A DNA stretch of 64,000 nucleotides from Galeopsis tetrahit. Its lineage: Eukaryota > Streptophyta > Magnoliopsida > Lamiales > Lamiaceae. The position numbers were made by a program, and so were the translations under genes. Numbering within the stretch: position 1 is the first letter of the stretch; every line of letters starts with the position of its first letter. Shown one piece after another: positions 23,787 through 33,783 of the stretch. Where the stretch lies: positions 6,698,501 to 6,762,500 of the forward strand of contig OY776123.1 in the NCBI GenBank assembly GCA_963675135.1. The letters run 5' to 3'. The notes beneath the pieces were generated by a model that was given only the letters and a program-made list of their open reading frames with translations, did no database searches and had not been told where the DNA came from.

Positions 23787-25196
23787 ATGATGAAATTTCC
23801 AGCTTTTTACCTTGCCCTCGTTTGGTTCTTTTTCTCATCAGGTAAAAAAAAATACTATAATTTCCTGTTTTTAACCTTATTCCGGTTTTATTAATTTTCA
23901 TGTGTAATTACGAATGTTTTTATTTATATAATTTGAGTATTGATGTGAGTCTGACTACACCATTTATGAATCTTGTTAGCCTAACAATGAATTTATAAGG
24001 TCTCATACGCATATAATGTTTCAGTTGAGGTTAGTTAGATTGTTTTATATGAATATTAATATTAAGTTATATTAGTTTTTACACGTTTGAGTTAAAACTA
24101 CTACCTAACATAAAATTGAGAATTATAACATCATGGAGTTTTGTAGAGATATATAGGGCATGGATGATGGATTTTGATAGGCGGTTCTACTGTACATTTG
24201 TGCACACAACATTTTAATTCTTGATTCATATAAATAGCAAATTAATTCCAAAAAATAAATGAAAATTACATAACCCCACCTTGTAATTAATTATTCTTGC
24301 AGAAAATAGTCGAGTAAGAGCATGCACATTCTACGTGAGCAACAAATGCACATTTCCCATATGGCCCGCTGCCGCTCCGAATCAGGGCCACCCCGTCATC
24401 GCCAACGGCGGCTTCCACCTCCCACCCGGAAAAATAAAAAAATTCCAGGCCCCGGGAGACTGGACAGGCCGAATCTGGGCCCGAACGGGCTGCAATTTCG
24501 ACGCCGCAAACCACAAACCCGCCTGCGAAACTGGCGACTGCGACGGAAAACTCGAATGCGGCGGTTCCATCGGCCTCCCTCCGGCAACACTAGTCGAATT
24601 CACACTACAAATCGACAAAAAGAAGCCCAATTTCTACGACGTCAGCCTCGTTGACGGCTACAATCTCCCCGTCCGAGTGTCGACAAAGGACAGGTGAAAT
24701 AATTCTGTCTCATCTAAAAGTCCAAACTTGTAGAGAGGGTGTGAATTAATTTTTGTATATTAATTTCTAACTTGCCTGGTTTGCTGATACCATGAAATAA
24801 TTTCGTCTCATCTAAAAGTCCGAACTCGTAGAGAGGGTGGGAATTAATTTTTGTATATTAATTCCTAATAGCAGGAAATGCGACATCGGAGGTTGTAGGA
24901 AAAATCTGAAAGCGACGTGCCCTGAGGAGCTGCAAGTGAAGAATGAGAAAGACGAAATTGTAGCGTGTAAGAGCGGGTGTTTGGCGTTTAATATCGATTC
25001 GTTTTGTTGCCGAAATGAGTACGGGAGCCCCGAAAAATGTAGGCCGAATGAGTATTCGAGGCTGTTTAAGGACGCGTGTCCGTCGTATTTTAGCTACGCT
25101 TTTGACTCACCGGCGCCGCTGGTTAGTTGTTCGACGGATGTGTTTGAGATAACTTTCTGTCCCGGTGGATTTGGCGATGGCCGTGCAATGGATTAA
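23787..25196 (+). CDS. Thaumatin-like protein (PR-5 family)
   Basis: Secreted PR-5/thaumatin-like protein, a family of apoplastic or vacuolar defence proteins with antifungal or glucan-binding roles. Exons: 23787-23841, 24303-24693, 24875-25196; joined length 768 nt, 255 residues. Exon 1 encodes a signal peptide (MMKFPAFYLALVWFFFSS). Exon 2 has the family start CTFYVSNKCTFPIW, GKIKKFQAPGDWTGRIWAR, TGCNF, ETGDCDGKLECGG and DVSLVDGYNLPV. Exon 3 has KCDIGGCRKNL, TCPEELQV, FCCRNEYGSPEKC, ACPSYFSYAFDS and TFCPGG. I count 17 cysteines after the signal peptide, the usual 16 plus one near the N-terminus. Intron 1 (461 bp) is ordinary. Intron 2 (181 bp) is entirely a TRIM retrotransposon; if retained it gives an immediate TGA after KDR. 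Recognition of the family is firm; its exact activity is not known. Confidence 0.94.
24695..24870 (-). mobile_element. TRIM retrotransposon forming intron 2 of the thaumatin-like gene
   Basis: 176 bp: LTR 24695-24771, a 21-bp internal remnant 24772-24792 that keeps the tRNA-Met primer-binding sequence (minus strand TGGTATCAG then CAAACC), and LTR 24793-24870. Both LTRs open TGAAATAATT and carry GTCTCATCTAAAAGTCC. Flanks are ACAGG (24690-24694) and GCAGG (24871-24875), a 5-bp target duplication with one change. The donor GT is the last G of the left duplication plus the first T of the LTR; the acceptor CAG lies in the right duplication. Splicing at 24694-24874 thus removes the element and one target copy and restores K-D-R-K-C. 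Confidence 0.9.
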
Positions 25197-25782
25197 ATAA
25201 TAAGTTTGAATATTCAATTATTTTCATTTTTAATACAACTTGTTAATTTATTTTAATTACATTGTCATCTATATACATCATGAATAAAAACTATATATAT
25301 AAAATTGTCTAATTTTATTATTTTTATTTCTCCTTTTTAAATAATGCTCTCTACTCTACTTTATATAATAATATTCAATTTCATAGGTAAATTATTAAAA
25401 TCTCTTAAAACTCATGTATAAACAAATGGAAATTATGAAATTAAGTGAAGAAAATCATGTCTTGTTTTATTGAGGTAACACTAAAAAATTAGAGCTCCTA
25501 ATTCGGACTAGATTTATAAACGTGTGAGACATTATAGTATAAGATCACATGTGTCAGTTTTAATACTTTATTTTAAATTTCACTATTCAATTTATTAGTA
25601 TGTGTCATGTTAAAAAATCATCAATATCTCATAATAACAATGGAGATATGTGTTATAGATCAAGTTGAGTAAACACAAAAAGTGGAATATAAAAATTGAT
25701 TTAAAAAATTATACTTTAATTTTTTTTTTTTGGAAGGGTGGCACATTATTCATAACTCAAAATATTTGTGTACAATATCTTA
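25197..25782. other. Spacer between the thaumatin-like gene and Copia element 2
   Basis: AT-rich 3' flank with no recognised gene or repeat end. A T-run at 25719-25730 precedes a short segment (GGAAGGGTGGCACATTATTC) of unknown origin abutting the truncated LTR. Confidence 0.4.
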
Positions 25783-26012
25783 GTTGATTCTAAGCAACAT
25801 CTTCTCATCTGATCAAAACTGAGTTATCTTGCCTGACTCTACCAGCTGATATGCCCAACAATTGAGTCTTCCAGAAGACTTCTATCAGCTGACTGTTGAT
25901 ACTCCCAACAGCTGAATACTTCAGCAGACTAGACAACTCTTCTGAATTCAACATCAGGCGAGTAGAACTCATCTGAATCTTAGAGATTATGAGATAAACC
26001 ATAAACCTCACA
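25783..26012 (-). repeat. Truncated 3' LTR of Copia element 2
   Basis: Matches the first quarter or so of the 5' LTR in element orientation, then stops at about 25783. Confidence 0.82.
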
Positions 26013-26246
26013 ATTCTCCACCTTTAACTCAAAATCTCCACATTAAACTAAACAACTCTGAACTATCCTTCGCAAAGGACGGACTCCACTACTACTCTTC
26101 AGCCACAAGAATAGTAGCCTTCTCCGCTGAGGTCACTAATGCAAACCAACCAACCTAAGACACAAACCAAACTTCTCTTTTGGTAATGCCTTAGTAAATG
26201 CATCAGCAGGGTTCTCCTCAGTAGCTATCTTAACCACCTAGACGAC

Positions 26247-26708
26247 TCATTTCTCCACAATATCTCTCACAAAGTACAGTTTCACATCTATATGCTTGGT
26301 TCTCTCATGATGCCCCTGATGCTTTGCGAGATGTATTGCACTTTGATTATCATAGTAGACAGTCACATTGTTCTGAGATAAACCAAATTCCTTAAGAATC
26401 CCTTTCAGCCACATGCTTTCCTTAACTGCTTTAGTCAAGGACACGTACTCCGCTTTAGTAGTAGATAATGCAACTACAGATTGATGAATAGACCTCCAAG
26501 AAACAGTCATACCAAATAGAGTAAACACATATCTTGTTAAGGATTTTCGAGTGTCAACATTGGCTGCATAATATGCATCCACATATCCCACAAGTGCATC
26601 CCCCTCACTTGGCATCTTCTGAAACTTCAGACCTTTGTCAGTTGATCCCAGAACATATCTCATAACCCACTTAATAGTCTCCCAATGACTTAAGCCTGTG
26701 TCACTCAT
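26247..26708 (-). pseudogene. Copia RNase H remnant
   Basis: About 153 residues of Ty1/Copia RNase H: WVMRYVLGSTDKGL, GYVDAYYAANVDTRKS, TLFGMTVSWRS, ALSTTKAEYVSL, YYDNQSAIHLA and RTKHIDVKLYFVRD. It joins the preceding fragment at the internal deletion point (26705-26708). Confidence 0.88.
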
Positions 26709-27310
26709 ATATCTGAATGGACATAGTCCATGATCCCATTGGTAGAGTGAACACTCTTCCCAAATCTAAGCCTCTTGACTTTCCAAATGATGCATGACTC
26801 ACACAACTCTAGCTTTGTGATCTTTTCATTTCCAAGCAAACATTGTTTAAACAGCTCTACTACGCCTTTCTCGCCTACATGAACTAGTCTCCTGTGCCAC
26901 AACATATAGTTTTCCTGCACCTCTGCTACATCTGATCTACCAGCTACTGCATTTCCCTTCAGAAAGTAGAGATCATTCATTCTCACACCTTTCACGACAA
27001 TCAACTCCTCTTTTGACACACCGAGCTCTCCATCAGCAAACTGGAATGAATAGCCCATAGAATCCAGCATCCCAAGTGATATCAAATTCCTCTTGAGTTC
27101 AGGCACATACCTAACACTCTTGAGTATTCTTACTACCCCATCAAACATTTTCACGTGAACACTACCTTCTCCCACAACTTTGCAAGTGTGATCATTCCCA
27201 AGCAGAACAGAACCGCCCTTCTGTAGCTTGAAGTCATGAAACCAATCTCTTCTTGGAGTCATATGAAAAGAACACCCTGAATCCAGGATCCATGTTTGAT
27301 GTTCTGCAAA
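26705..27310 (-). pseudogene. Copia protease and GAG-pre-integrase remnant
   Basis: The protease site TWILDSGCSFHMTP is encoded at about 27250-27300, just upstream of the ATG at 27262. It is followed by LGNDHTCKVVGEGSV, LKRNLISLGMLDS and the HHCC-like region LWHRRLVHVGEKG with CESC. The integrase core is missing. The frame is +1 relative to gag, so gag and pol are out of register here. Confidence 0.85.
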
Positions 27311-27321
27311 GGATGTGATGG

Positions 27322-28194
27322 TTAGTGCTTGAGCAGACTCATAGCCTTCTCAGCTTGGGTCTGATTAGCTTGATTCTTGTCAGCAGGGGTCTTGGCACCA
27401 GATTTTCTCAAGAACAACTTGTATTTATGAAAAGCATTCTTATAGTGCTCAGGTTTGTTGCAATGGTAGCACACTACATCACATCGATTGGACACAACTG
27501 ATTTTCTCTTATCAGCTCCTTTGGGTTGACTAGGCCATTTCTTGGATCCAGACTTCTTCTGGCCTCCTCTGATTGCCAATCCTTCTCCATTGCTGCTCTT
27601 ATCTCCTTGAGATGTCTTGTTGTGCAATAGTTTGGACTGGACAGCTAGCATTACATCTTCCAATGTAATACTTTCCTTCCTACCATACAAGATTGTGTCC
27701 TTTAAGATTTCAAAGGACTTAAGGAGAGCACTCAATAGAATCAGAGCTTTATCCTCTTCCTCTAACTTGACATCTAAATTCTCTAGATCATCAAGAATTC
27801 TATTTAACTCATCAAGCTGATTCGGAATAGGTTTGTCATCACCTATTCTGAAGGCATACAACTTCTGTTTCGAATAGAGACAGTTAGCAAATGTTTTAAC
27901 CATGTAAAGTTTACCTAGCTTGTCCCAGACCTCCTTCGCGGATTTCTCTTTAACCACCTCTCTCAAAACCTTATCACCAAGGCAGAGCATAATAGTGCTT
28001 CGAACTTTCCTTAACATCTTGTTCCTTTCAGCAACCGCTGTTGCAGATTCACCAACTGGGGTTGTAAACTCTTCGAGCACGTCGAACAAGCCTTGTTGTT
28101 CTAGGAGTGCCTGCATTTTGACTCTCCACAGTCCAAAATCACCGGTGCCTGAGAACTTCTCAATATTATACTTGGTCGAATTCTCCATCTCCAA
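27322..28194 (-). pseudogene. Copia gag polyprotein, damaged zinc knuckle
   Basis: 290 residues starting MEMENSTKYNIEKFSG, with FGLWRVKMQALLEQQ, KEVWDKLGKLYM and LYAFRIGD typical of UBN2-type gag. The knuckle reads CYHCNKPEHYKNAF, so the final cysteine of C-x2-C-x4-H-x4-C is lost. The frame ends in MSLLKH just before protease. Confidence 0.9.
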
Positions 28195-28255
28195 TATGGC
28201 AATTGCTTAGTGGATGACGTTCGATTCCTTCTCGATTCCCACAGACGGCGCCAAT

Positions 28256-29092
28256 TGTCAGTAATCATCCCCTCTAATTAGACGTCTCCAATCACAAGCA
28301 GAATAATAAGATCCACAGACAATCCAACAAAGATAGCAATTCACAAATATAAAAATGAGAACATAAAATAGATCACACACATATTTAAGTGGTTCGATCA
28401 ATGTGATCTATATCCACTGGACACACGACTTCAATCTTGATTGATATAAGAGATGTTTACACACTCATCGCTCGAAAAAGGAATTTATCCTCACTTCACT
28501 CGTGAACTTTCAACTCTCAAGAACGAATGCTCGTAAGCGTCAAACTTTACAATTACAAGTCATGGGATATTTATAGAAGTCAAGGATGATAGCAGCGTGC
28601 GTTGAATGCGTGATCATTGCCACGTGAATTTTGTTACAACCCCCTAACAACCTCACGCTTTCTACATTGCCCAATCTTAATTGACCACAATGCCCTTCAC
28701 TTGTTCTCGCAAGCATATTACACTATCAGAAGACCTCCCTCTTCCAATTACTCTTTTGATATCCCAACACTTAGCCAAAAGACAAACTTTGTAAACATAA
28801 CTCTACTGATCTGATCTGACCTCTTCTGATCTTCTCAACTCAGCTGATTCTAAGCGACACCTTCTCATCTGATTGTATCCTACACTCATCTGATCAGGCC
28901 TGAGTTATCTTGCATGACTCCACCCGCTGATACGCCCAACAGCTGAGTCTTCTAGAAGACTTCTATCAGCTAAGTGGACCAGCTGATACTCTCAACAACT
29001 GAATACTTCAACAGACTAGACAACTCTTCTGAATTCAACATCAGACGAGTAGAACTTATTTGAATCTCAGAGATTTTGAGATAAACCTCACA
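28256..29092 (-). repeat. 5' LTR of Copia element 2
   Basis: 837 bp with TG...CA ends. Its minus-strand 5' part is repeated in the truncated 3' LTR (25783-26012), both rich in CAGCTGA and TCATCTGA motifs. Confidence 0.85.
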
Positions 29093-29157
29093 GTTTTGTT
29101 ATATAATGACACGAGATATAATACGTAGAAAGACAAATGGTCTCTGTACGAGAGAAT

Positions 29158-29440
29158 AAGATAAATGAATAATTACATCTCAAAACATAAGTTAACATAT
29201 TTAGTTTTGGAGATTCACTTGAGAGTCCGAAACTTTGTCCCCTAAAATTCTCAACTAATTTTGAAATTCATCTCTCATGTATTGTTATTAAAATTTTGAG
29301 TTGAAGTCAAAATATATGATCAATTCAAAACATGTTCCATGCATATAAGTTGTAGGTAAAAACATGAACCAAATTTGGATTCACCAAATTTGGATTCAAA
29401 ACTGTGTAGAAATCAGAAGGTGTGTTGCGTGCGTGGTAAT
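29158..29440 (+). repeat. Dispersed repeat, copy 1
   Basis: Matches 36077-36450 in the same orientation: GAATAATTACATCT, TTTAGTTTTGGAGATT, AACTTTGTCCCCT, GAAATTCATCTCTCATGTATT, GAAGTCAAAATATAT, and the GTGTTGCGTGCGTGG end. Copy 2 carries an extra segment of about 90 bp. Origin unknown. Confidence 0.8.
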
Positions 29441-29550
29441 CATTGTACGAAGGACTCCGGCTTGGCAATCATTGATTATAGGCATGCGTGGTCATTAGTC
29501 TTAGATACAACATATACTTATATTTTTTTATGATGGATTTTATGATTAGG

Positions 29551-29773
29551 TGTGACAAAATTCGGAGATAGTATTGAACAATTGACTTACATACGAGGGG
29601 AGTCAAAATTTTCGGATCACAGACCGGTGTGTGCTATTTTTGCTGTAAAGGTGGATGTGGAGGTGAGGAACAAAAACAACACAAAATTTAGGAAGGGGTA
29701 TTCGTGTGCAGCTTCCAAGTTCCAACTTGAAGACGTGTGTATGCCTCAAAGGCATAGTTTTTACAATTTTTAG
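29551..29773 (+). pseudogene. Inositol polyphosphate 5-phosphatase C-terminal fragment
   Basis: Encodes GDSIEQLTYIRGESKFSDHRPV, whose SDHRPV is the second catalytic signature of plant type I 5PTases, followed by the family-like tail SCAASKFQLEDVC. Immediately upstream TGTGACAAAATTCGG encodes CDKIR of the PxWCDRI motif but in a shifted frame. No other exon of the enzyme is present in the preceding 450 bp, which is repeat and Copia LTR. This is a broken gene fragment. Confidence 0.72.
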
Positions 29774-30030
29774 TCTGCTGCAATATTTATAACATACTGA
29801 ACTAACAGATTACAAATCCACATTCTAACTATTTATTAGCTTCTGGACAAAAATTCAATGTAAATTATAGCAACTAATAAAAAGGGCACATATGATATAT
29901 TATTAAATTTGTATGTACAAGTACAACTACAAAAGAAGATAAGATTGACACCATCTTTTTATATATACTATGAAAGCAAACTCACACTCAAACACATTAT
30001 GATTTAGCTAAGCTATGAGCAAAGATTTGA

Positions 30031-31279
30031 TTATTCCACCATGTTACTGTCATGATATGATAAGTTCCAAACAGAAGTTAATCCAGCAGTTTCTCCTGCA
30101 TTTGTAGTTACCTGTTCCTCCCTTGGTTTCTCATTCATTATATTTTCAAAACCAGGATCAATAGTATCCAACTCCCGTGTCTGATAAGAACTACTAGTCT
30201 CCACTTCATTCATCTCTTGGTTCCCCATTTCCACGGGAGTATTCAGCCAATCGGATACGTTCATTTGATCTTCTTCACTTGTTGAATTCTTCACCATTAA
30301 ACCATCACTTTCAGGGGATGGGGTACCAACATCGCCAAACAGGCTCTTCCTCTTTCCACTAACCAATCTAAGATTCTCATCATCATTATCTTCTTCTTCT
30401 ACTTCTTCTCCAAGTTTATTATTTTCGTCTGAGATGGTTAGTGATCTCTTTGTATGATTCACAAGGGCTTCTTCTTGATTGAACACTCTAGCCAACGTAT
30501 CGGTATCCTTAGCAGTCATCTTACGTTGCAAACACTTGGACTGGACTGATTCACAATCCCTCTCATCCTGTCCAAATCAGGGGACATGTGTTTGATAATA
30601 GATGCTAAAACACTCACCTTCCACGCCTTCTTCAAGTCATGAGGCTTCCTATACGGCGGCACGCCTTGCTCTCGTGCCACTCCTTGATCGCCCCACCATA
30701 ACTCGTTCCCCGTGGGCCACCACGGGGGCGCCAGCCCCTTCTCCAAGGGAAAACTCCGCTGCGGCTCCACGCAATGCTGCATCAAGGCCGAAAGCAGAGA
30801 CCCCAAAGTGGTGTCCTGCAGATCATGAAGCAGATACATAAAGGAATTGAGATCCAATTGTTGGACAGCTTCTTGAATGATCTTAGGAAGATATTCAGCA
30901 ATAGTTGCGGGTGCAGCCTGCTCGAACTTGACGGAATCCTTCCACCAGGCTCGAACTTGACGGAATCCTTCCACCAGGCGCGGAGGCTGTCGGAGGAGCC
31001 CGAGACGAGGTTGCCCTTTTCGGGGACAATTCCGTAGACGAATCCCTTGGCATTGCAAACGTTCATGATTTTGACCATGTATTTGAGAACTGCTTTCTGA
31101 GCCCTGCACATTTTCTGTTGGCGTGATTGCTCCTGCTTGTCGTGATTCTCTGTGTCCAGTTCCGCTTTCATCCTTTGCATCCGCGTGCGATCTTTCAACA
31201 TGCGGTTCTTGAGATCGTCGTAGCTTATTTCTTCGTCAGTGGACCCGCTTCTTGTTGTAGACAAATCGTCTTTCTTCAT
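30031..31279 (-). pseudogene. EIN3-like (EIL) transcription factor broken by two frameshifts
   Basis: EIN3/EIL proteins are nuclear DNA-binding regulators of ethylene or sulfur responses. From ATG 31279 the frame shows YDDLKNRMLKDRTRMQRMK, a coiled basic segment, KYMVKIMNVCNAKGFVYGIV, then SLRAWWKDSVKFE. A 29-bp tandem duplication (30921-30949 and 30950-30978) shifts the frame there; past it the domain resumes with AAPATIAEYLPKI, DLQDTTLGSLLSALMQHC, PPWWPTGNELWWGDQG, PPYRKPHDLKKAWKV and MSPDLDRMRGIVNQS. A second, 5-bp duplication (GGACT at 30538-30547) shifts it again before QRKMTAKDTDTLARVFNQEEAL. The acidic C-terminus ends at 30031. Without the duplications it would be about 400 residues, short for EIN3 but like some EILs. 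No introns, as usual for EILs. Confidence 0.88.
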
Positions 31280-31399
31280 GAATCTCCACCATTTTGATTC
31301 TTCACCAAACTTTTCCTCTCCTCTCTTCTCGTGGTGTATCGTGGTGGTGTAGTATAATCTAGAGGAGGAGAAAGGATACAAATACAGTGGAAAGAACAA

Positions 31400-32727
31400 T
31401 TTACATTTACGAGAATGAAATGCCTTATTGTCGTTACATGTGCGTGTTCTTGATAACTCTTGTTATGTCAATATATATTTATTCGAAAATGATATAGAAC
31501 CCACCAGTGGGCACTATTTTTGTGTCCAACTTGACATTATCACGTCAATAAATTTGTATTAATATTTAATTTAAACTTAATATAATATCAATATTTTTTT
31601 TATGCATATTACAATTATAAAAAAATCTTATGTTTATTGAATATTTATATTTCTTTCATTTTGTCGACATTTAGTTAATTTATTGAATTGATTATCAAAA
31701 CATTCCATGAATAAAGGTTGTGATGAACGAAATTCTCATTTAAAAAATTCACTCGTATGTTGTTATGAAATGAGAATTTCATTTATCACAACCTTCATTC
31801 ATTAATTAAGGGCATGTTTTTTTGGGATTTTGAGGATTTTGAAATCCGGATTTCAAAATCTAGTGAATTTTAAAATCCTAATGTTTTTTATGTTTTGTGT
31901 TTGTTTTGGGATTTATGTAGGGTATGATTTAACTTTATAGGAATATGATTATAGGTTTTATAGGTATTTATATAGGGTTTGTAGGTATTTATAGGGTTGA
32001 CTTTTATAGTGTTTATAGGGTGGAATTTTGAAATCTTAAATCAAAATCCCAAACTGTAATAGGGGTGGAGTTTCGAAATCCCAAATTCGGATTATCCATA
32101 GTTTATGGATTTTGTTGGATTCTCCTTCATAAATATAAATAAATTTCACTATTCAAAATCTCTTCTAAAAACCAGAGATTTCAACGGATTCTCTAAAAAA
32201 GACTCTGAAAGAAAGAGAAAAAAAAAAAACTTTGTTGTTCTTCTAACAAAATTTCAACTACTAACCTATTGCATTAGTCTCCTCCGAAAGCCCTTGTTAT
32301 TTAAAACAAAAAGATATACAACACAAAAACATTATAAAGTTTTTATTATTTCAGAATTTTACACTATAAAACTGGTTCATGGCTATCACAGCCCAGAAAA
32401 GTAGAGAAAAAACAGACATTCTTGTTGTATTTCGAACCACAAAATCCTACACAGCCTCACAGTTTACAAAATCGAAAAGTTGTCCATCTTCCTGCTCTTC
32501 TTCAAACGAAATAAAATCAAGAAACGTAACTATGTTCTTCGTTCGTTCGATAAGCATCACAGATAAGCATTCTTCACCACCATTATTATCGTGAAAAAGA
32601 TTACATTTCTGTATTTTAAAATTATGTTCTCTCTTTAAAAATTATAGTATATCGGCACAATTGACACAGTTAGGGTTAGCAATAATATATTCTCGATCGC
32701 CACCTAATTTTATAGCATTAATGCCAA
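31400..32727. other. Gene-free spacer with a MITE-type end
   Basis: TTAAGGGCATGTTTTTTTGGG at 31806 looks like a Harbinger-type terminal repeat and is followed by many GATTTTGAAATCC-like blocks to about 32110. I found no convincing partner end. The rest is AT-rich with no recognisable coding. Confidence 0.35.
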
Positions 32728-32797
32728 TTTAAGATCTCAAGAACATTTATTCACAATGTTCTTGAGATCTTAAACACAATGTTCTTGAGATCTTAAA
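32728..32797. repeat. Perfect 19-bp inverted repeat plus a third direct copy
   Basis: TTTAAGATCTCAAGAACAT at 32728-32746 is the exact reverse complement of ATGTTCTTGAGATCTTAAA at 32757-32775, with a 10-base loop. The latter is repeated at 32779-32797. The hairpin is too short and simple for a MIRNA call. Confidence 0.9.
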
Positions 32798-33515
32798 GTT
32801 AACACGTGTGTTCGATATCATCTAAAAGATTTTGGTGGTCAAGGTCCGTCACCCAAAAATGCAAGTGAGTTATTCAATCTTTGCCATGCATCAATCATTA
32901 AGAAATATGATTGAGAGAATTTTTGGTATTTTCAAATTGCGATTCACAAATTTCAAAACCCACCTCCTTTCCTATTTCAAACCCAAGCAAAGTTAGTATT
33001 GGCTTGTGCTGGATTACATACGCTCTGATGAATTTCCAGTCGAATATGAAGTATATCAAGATTCACCACATCTTGACATGAAGAGAAAATTTGGAATTGC
33101 TTTCTGAAAGCCTACACCACAGAACTGAAGCTAATGCACGGACAACTAGTATTGCTAATGCTATGTGAGAAATGAGGCCGGTGTATAACGGTAATGGAAA
33201 TGAAGATAAGAATAATAATGATGAATAATAATTTTTTTTTTTGAACTAATATTTCTGGTATTTTTTTTAAAATAATTTAGATAATTTTTTTTATATACAA
33301 TTCGATATACGTTTGCATCAATAGTTTTTAGGAGCTTAGTTTATGGAAATCCATGTAAATCAATAAAAAAAATGTGTATTTTATAATTATGTCAAATCTA
33401 TGAAAATCCATATAAATCAATAAAAAAAGTCAGTCAAACTCTGGTCTATGAATTTTCTAAATTCACTGACTTTTTAAAGTCCAAAAAAATCCAACAAAAT
33501 CTTAATTGAATACAT

Positions 33516-33604
33516 CCCTAAAAGTCGACAAATTAAAGAAATATAAAAATTCAATAACACCCTAAAAGTCGACAAATGAAAGAAATATAAAAATTCAATA
33601 ACAT
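33516..33604. repeat. 44-bp tandem duplication
   Basis: CCCTAAAAGTCGACAAAT units start at 33516 and 33560 and continue through AGAAATATAAAAATTCAATA, nearly identical. Confidence 0.85.
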
Positions 33605-33783
33605 TTAAAAGAAACATAAAGATTTTTTTATAATTTTGATATGGATAAAAAAAATATATTAATATTAAATTAAGTTTAAAATAAATATAAATAAGAATTT
33701 ATTCACATGAGTGTCAGTGTGTTCTATATCATTTCCTATATTTATTGTTTTAATTGTTTTGTATACAAATGTGTTGTTTAATA

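Larger units (their letters stand above)
25783..29092 (-). mobile_element. Internally deleted Ty1/Copia retrotransposon
   Basis: The 5' LTR is 28256-29092, starting TGTGAGGTTTATC and ending CTGACA on the minus strand, followed by the primer-binding site TTGGCGCCGTCTG. The 3' LTR survives only as 25783-26012, directly after the polypurine tract AAAGGTGGAGAAT. Gag and protease are present, but most of integrase and all of reverse transcriptase are gone, so RNase H follows the GAG-pre-integrase region. The LTRs differ at many positions, indicating an older insertion than the element at 6.4-11.4 kb. Confidence 0.9.

Noticed and set aside
24322..24654. Long overlapping open frames on both strands in the GC-rich thaumatin-like exon 2
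   Set aside because: They are shadows of the real frame, which carries all the family motifs and cysteines.
32728..32797. MIRNA hairpin
   Set aside because: Perfect but only 19 bp with a 10-base loop, plus a third copy; lacks an extended imperfect stem.
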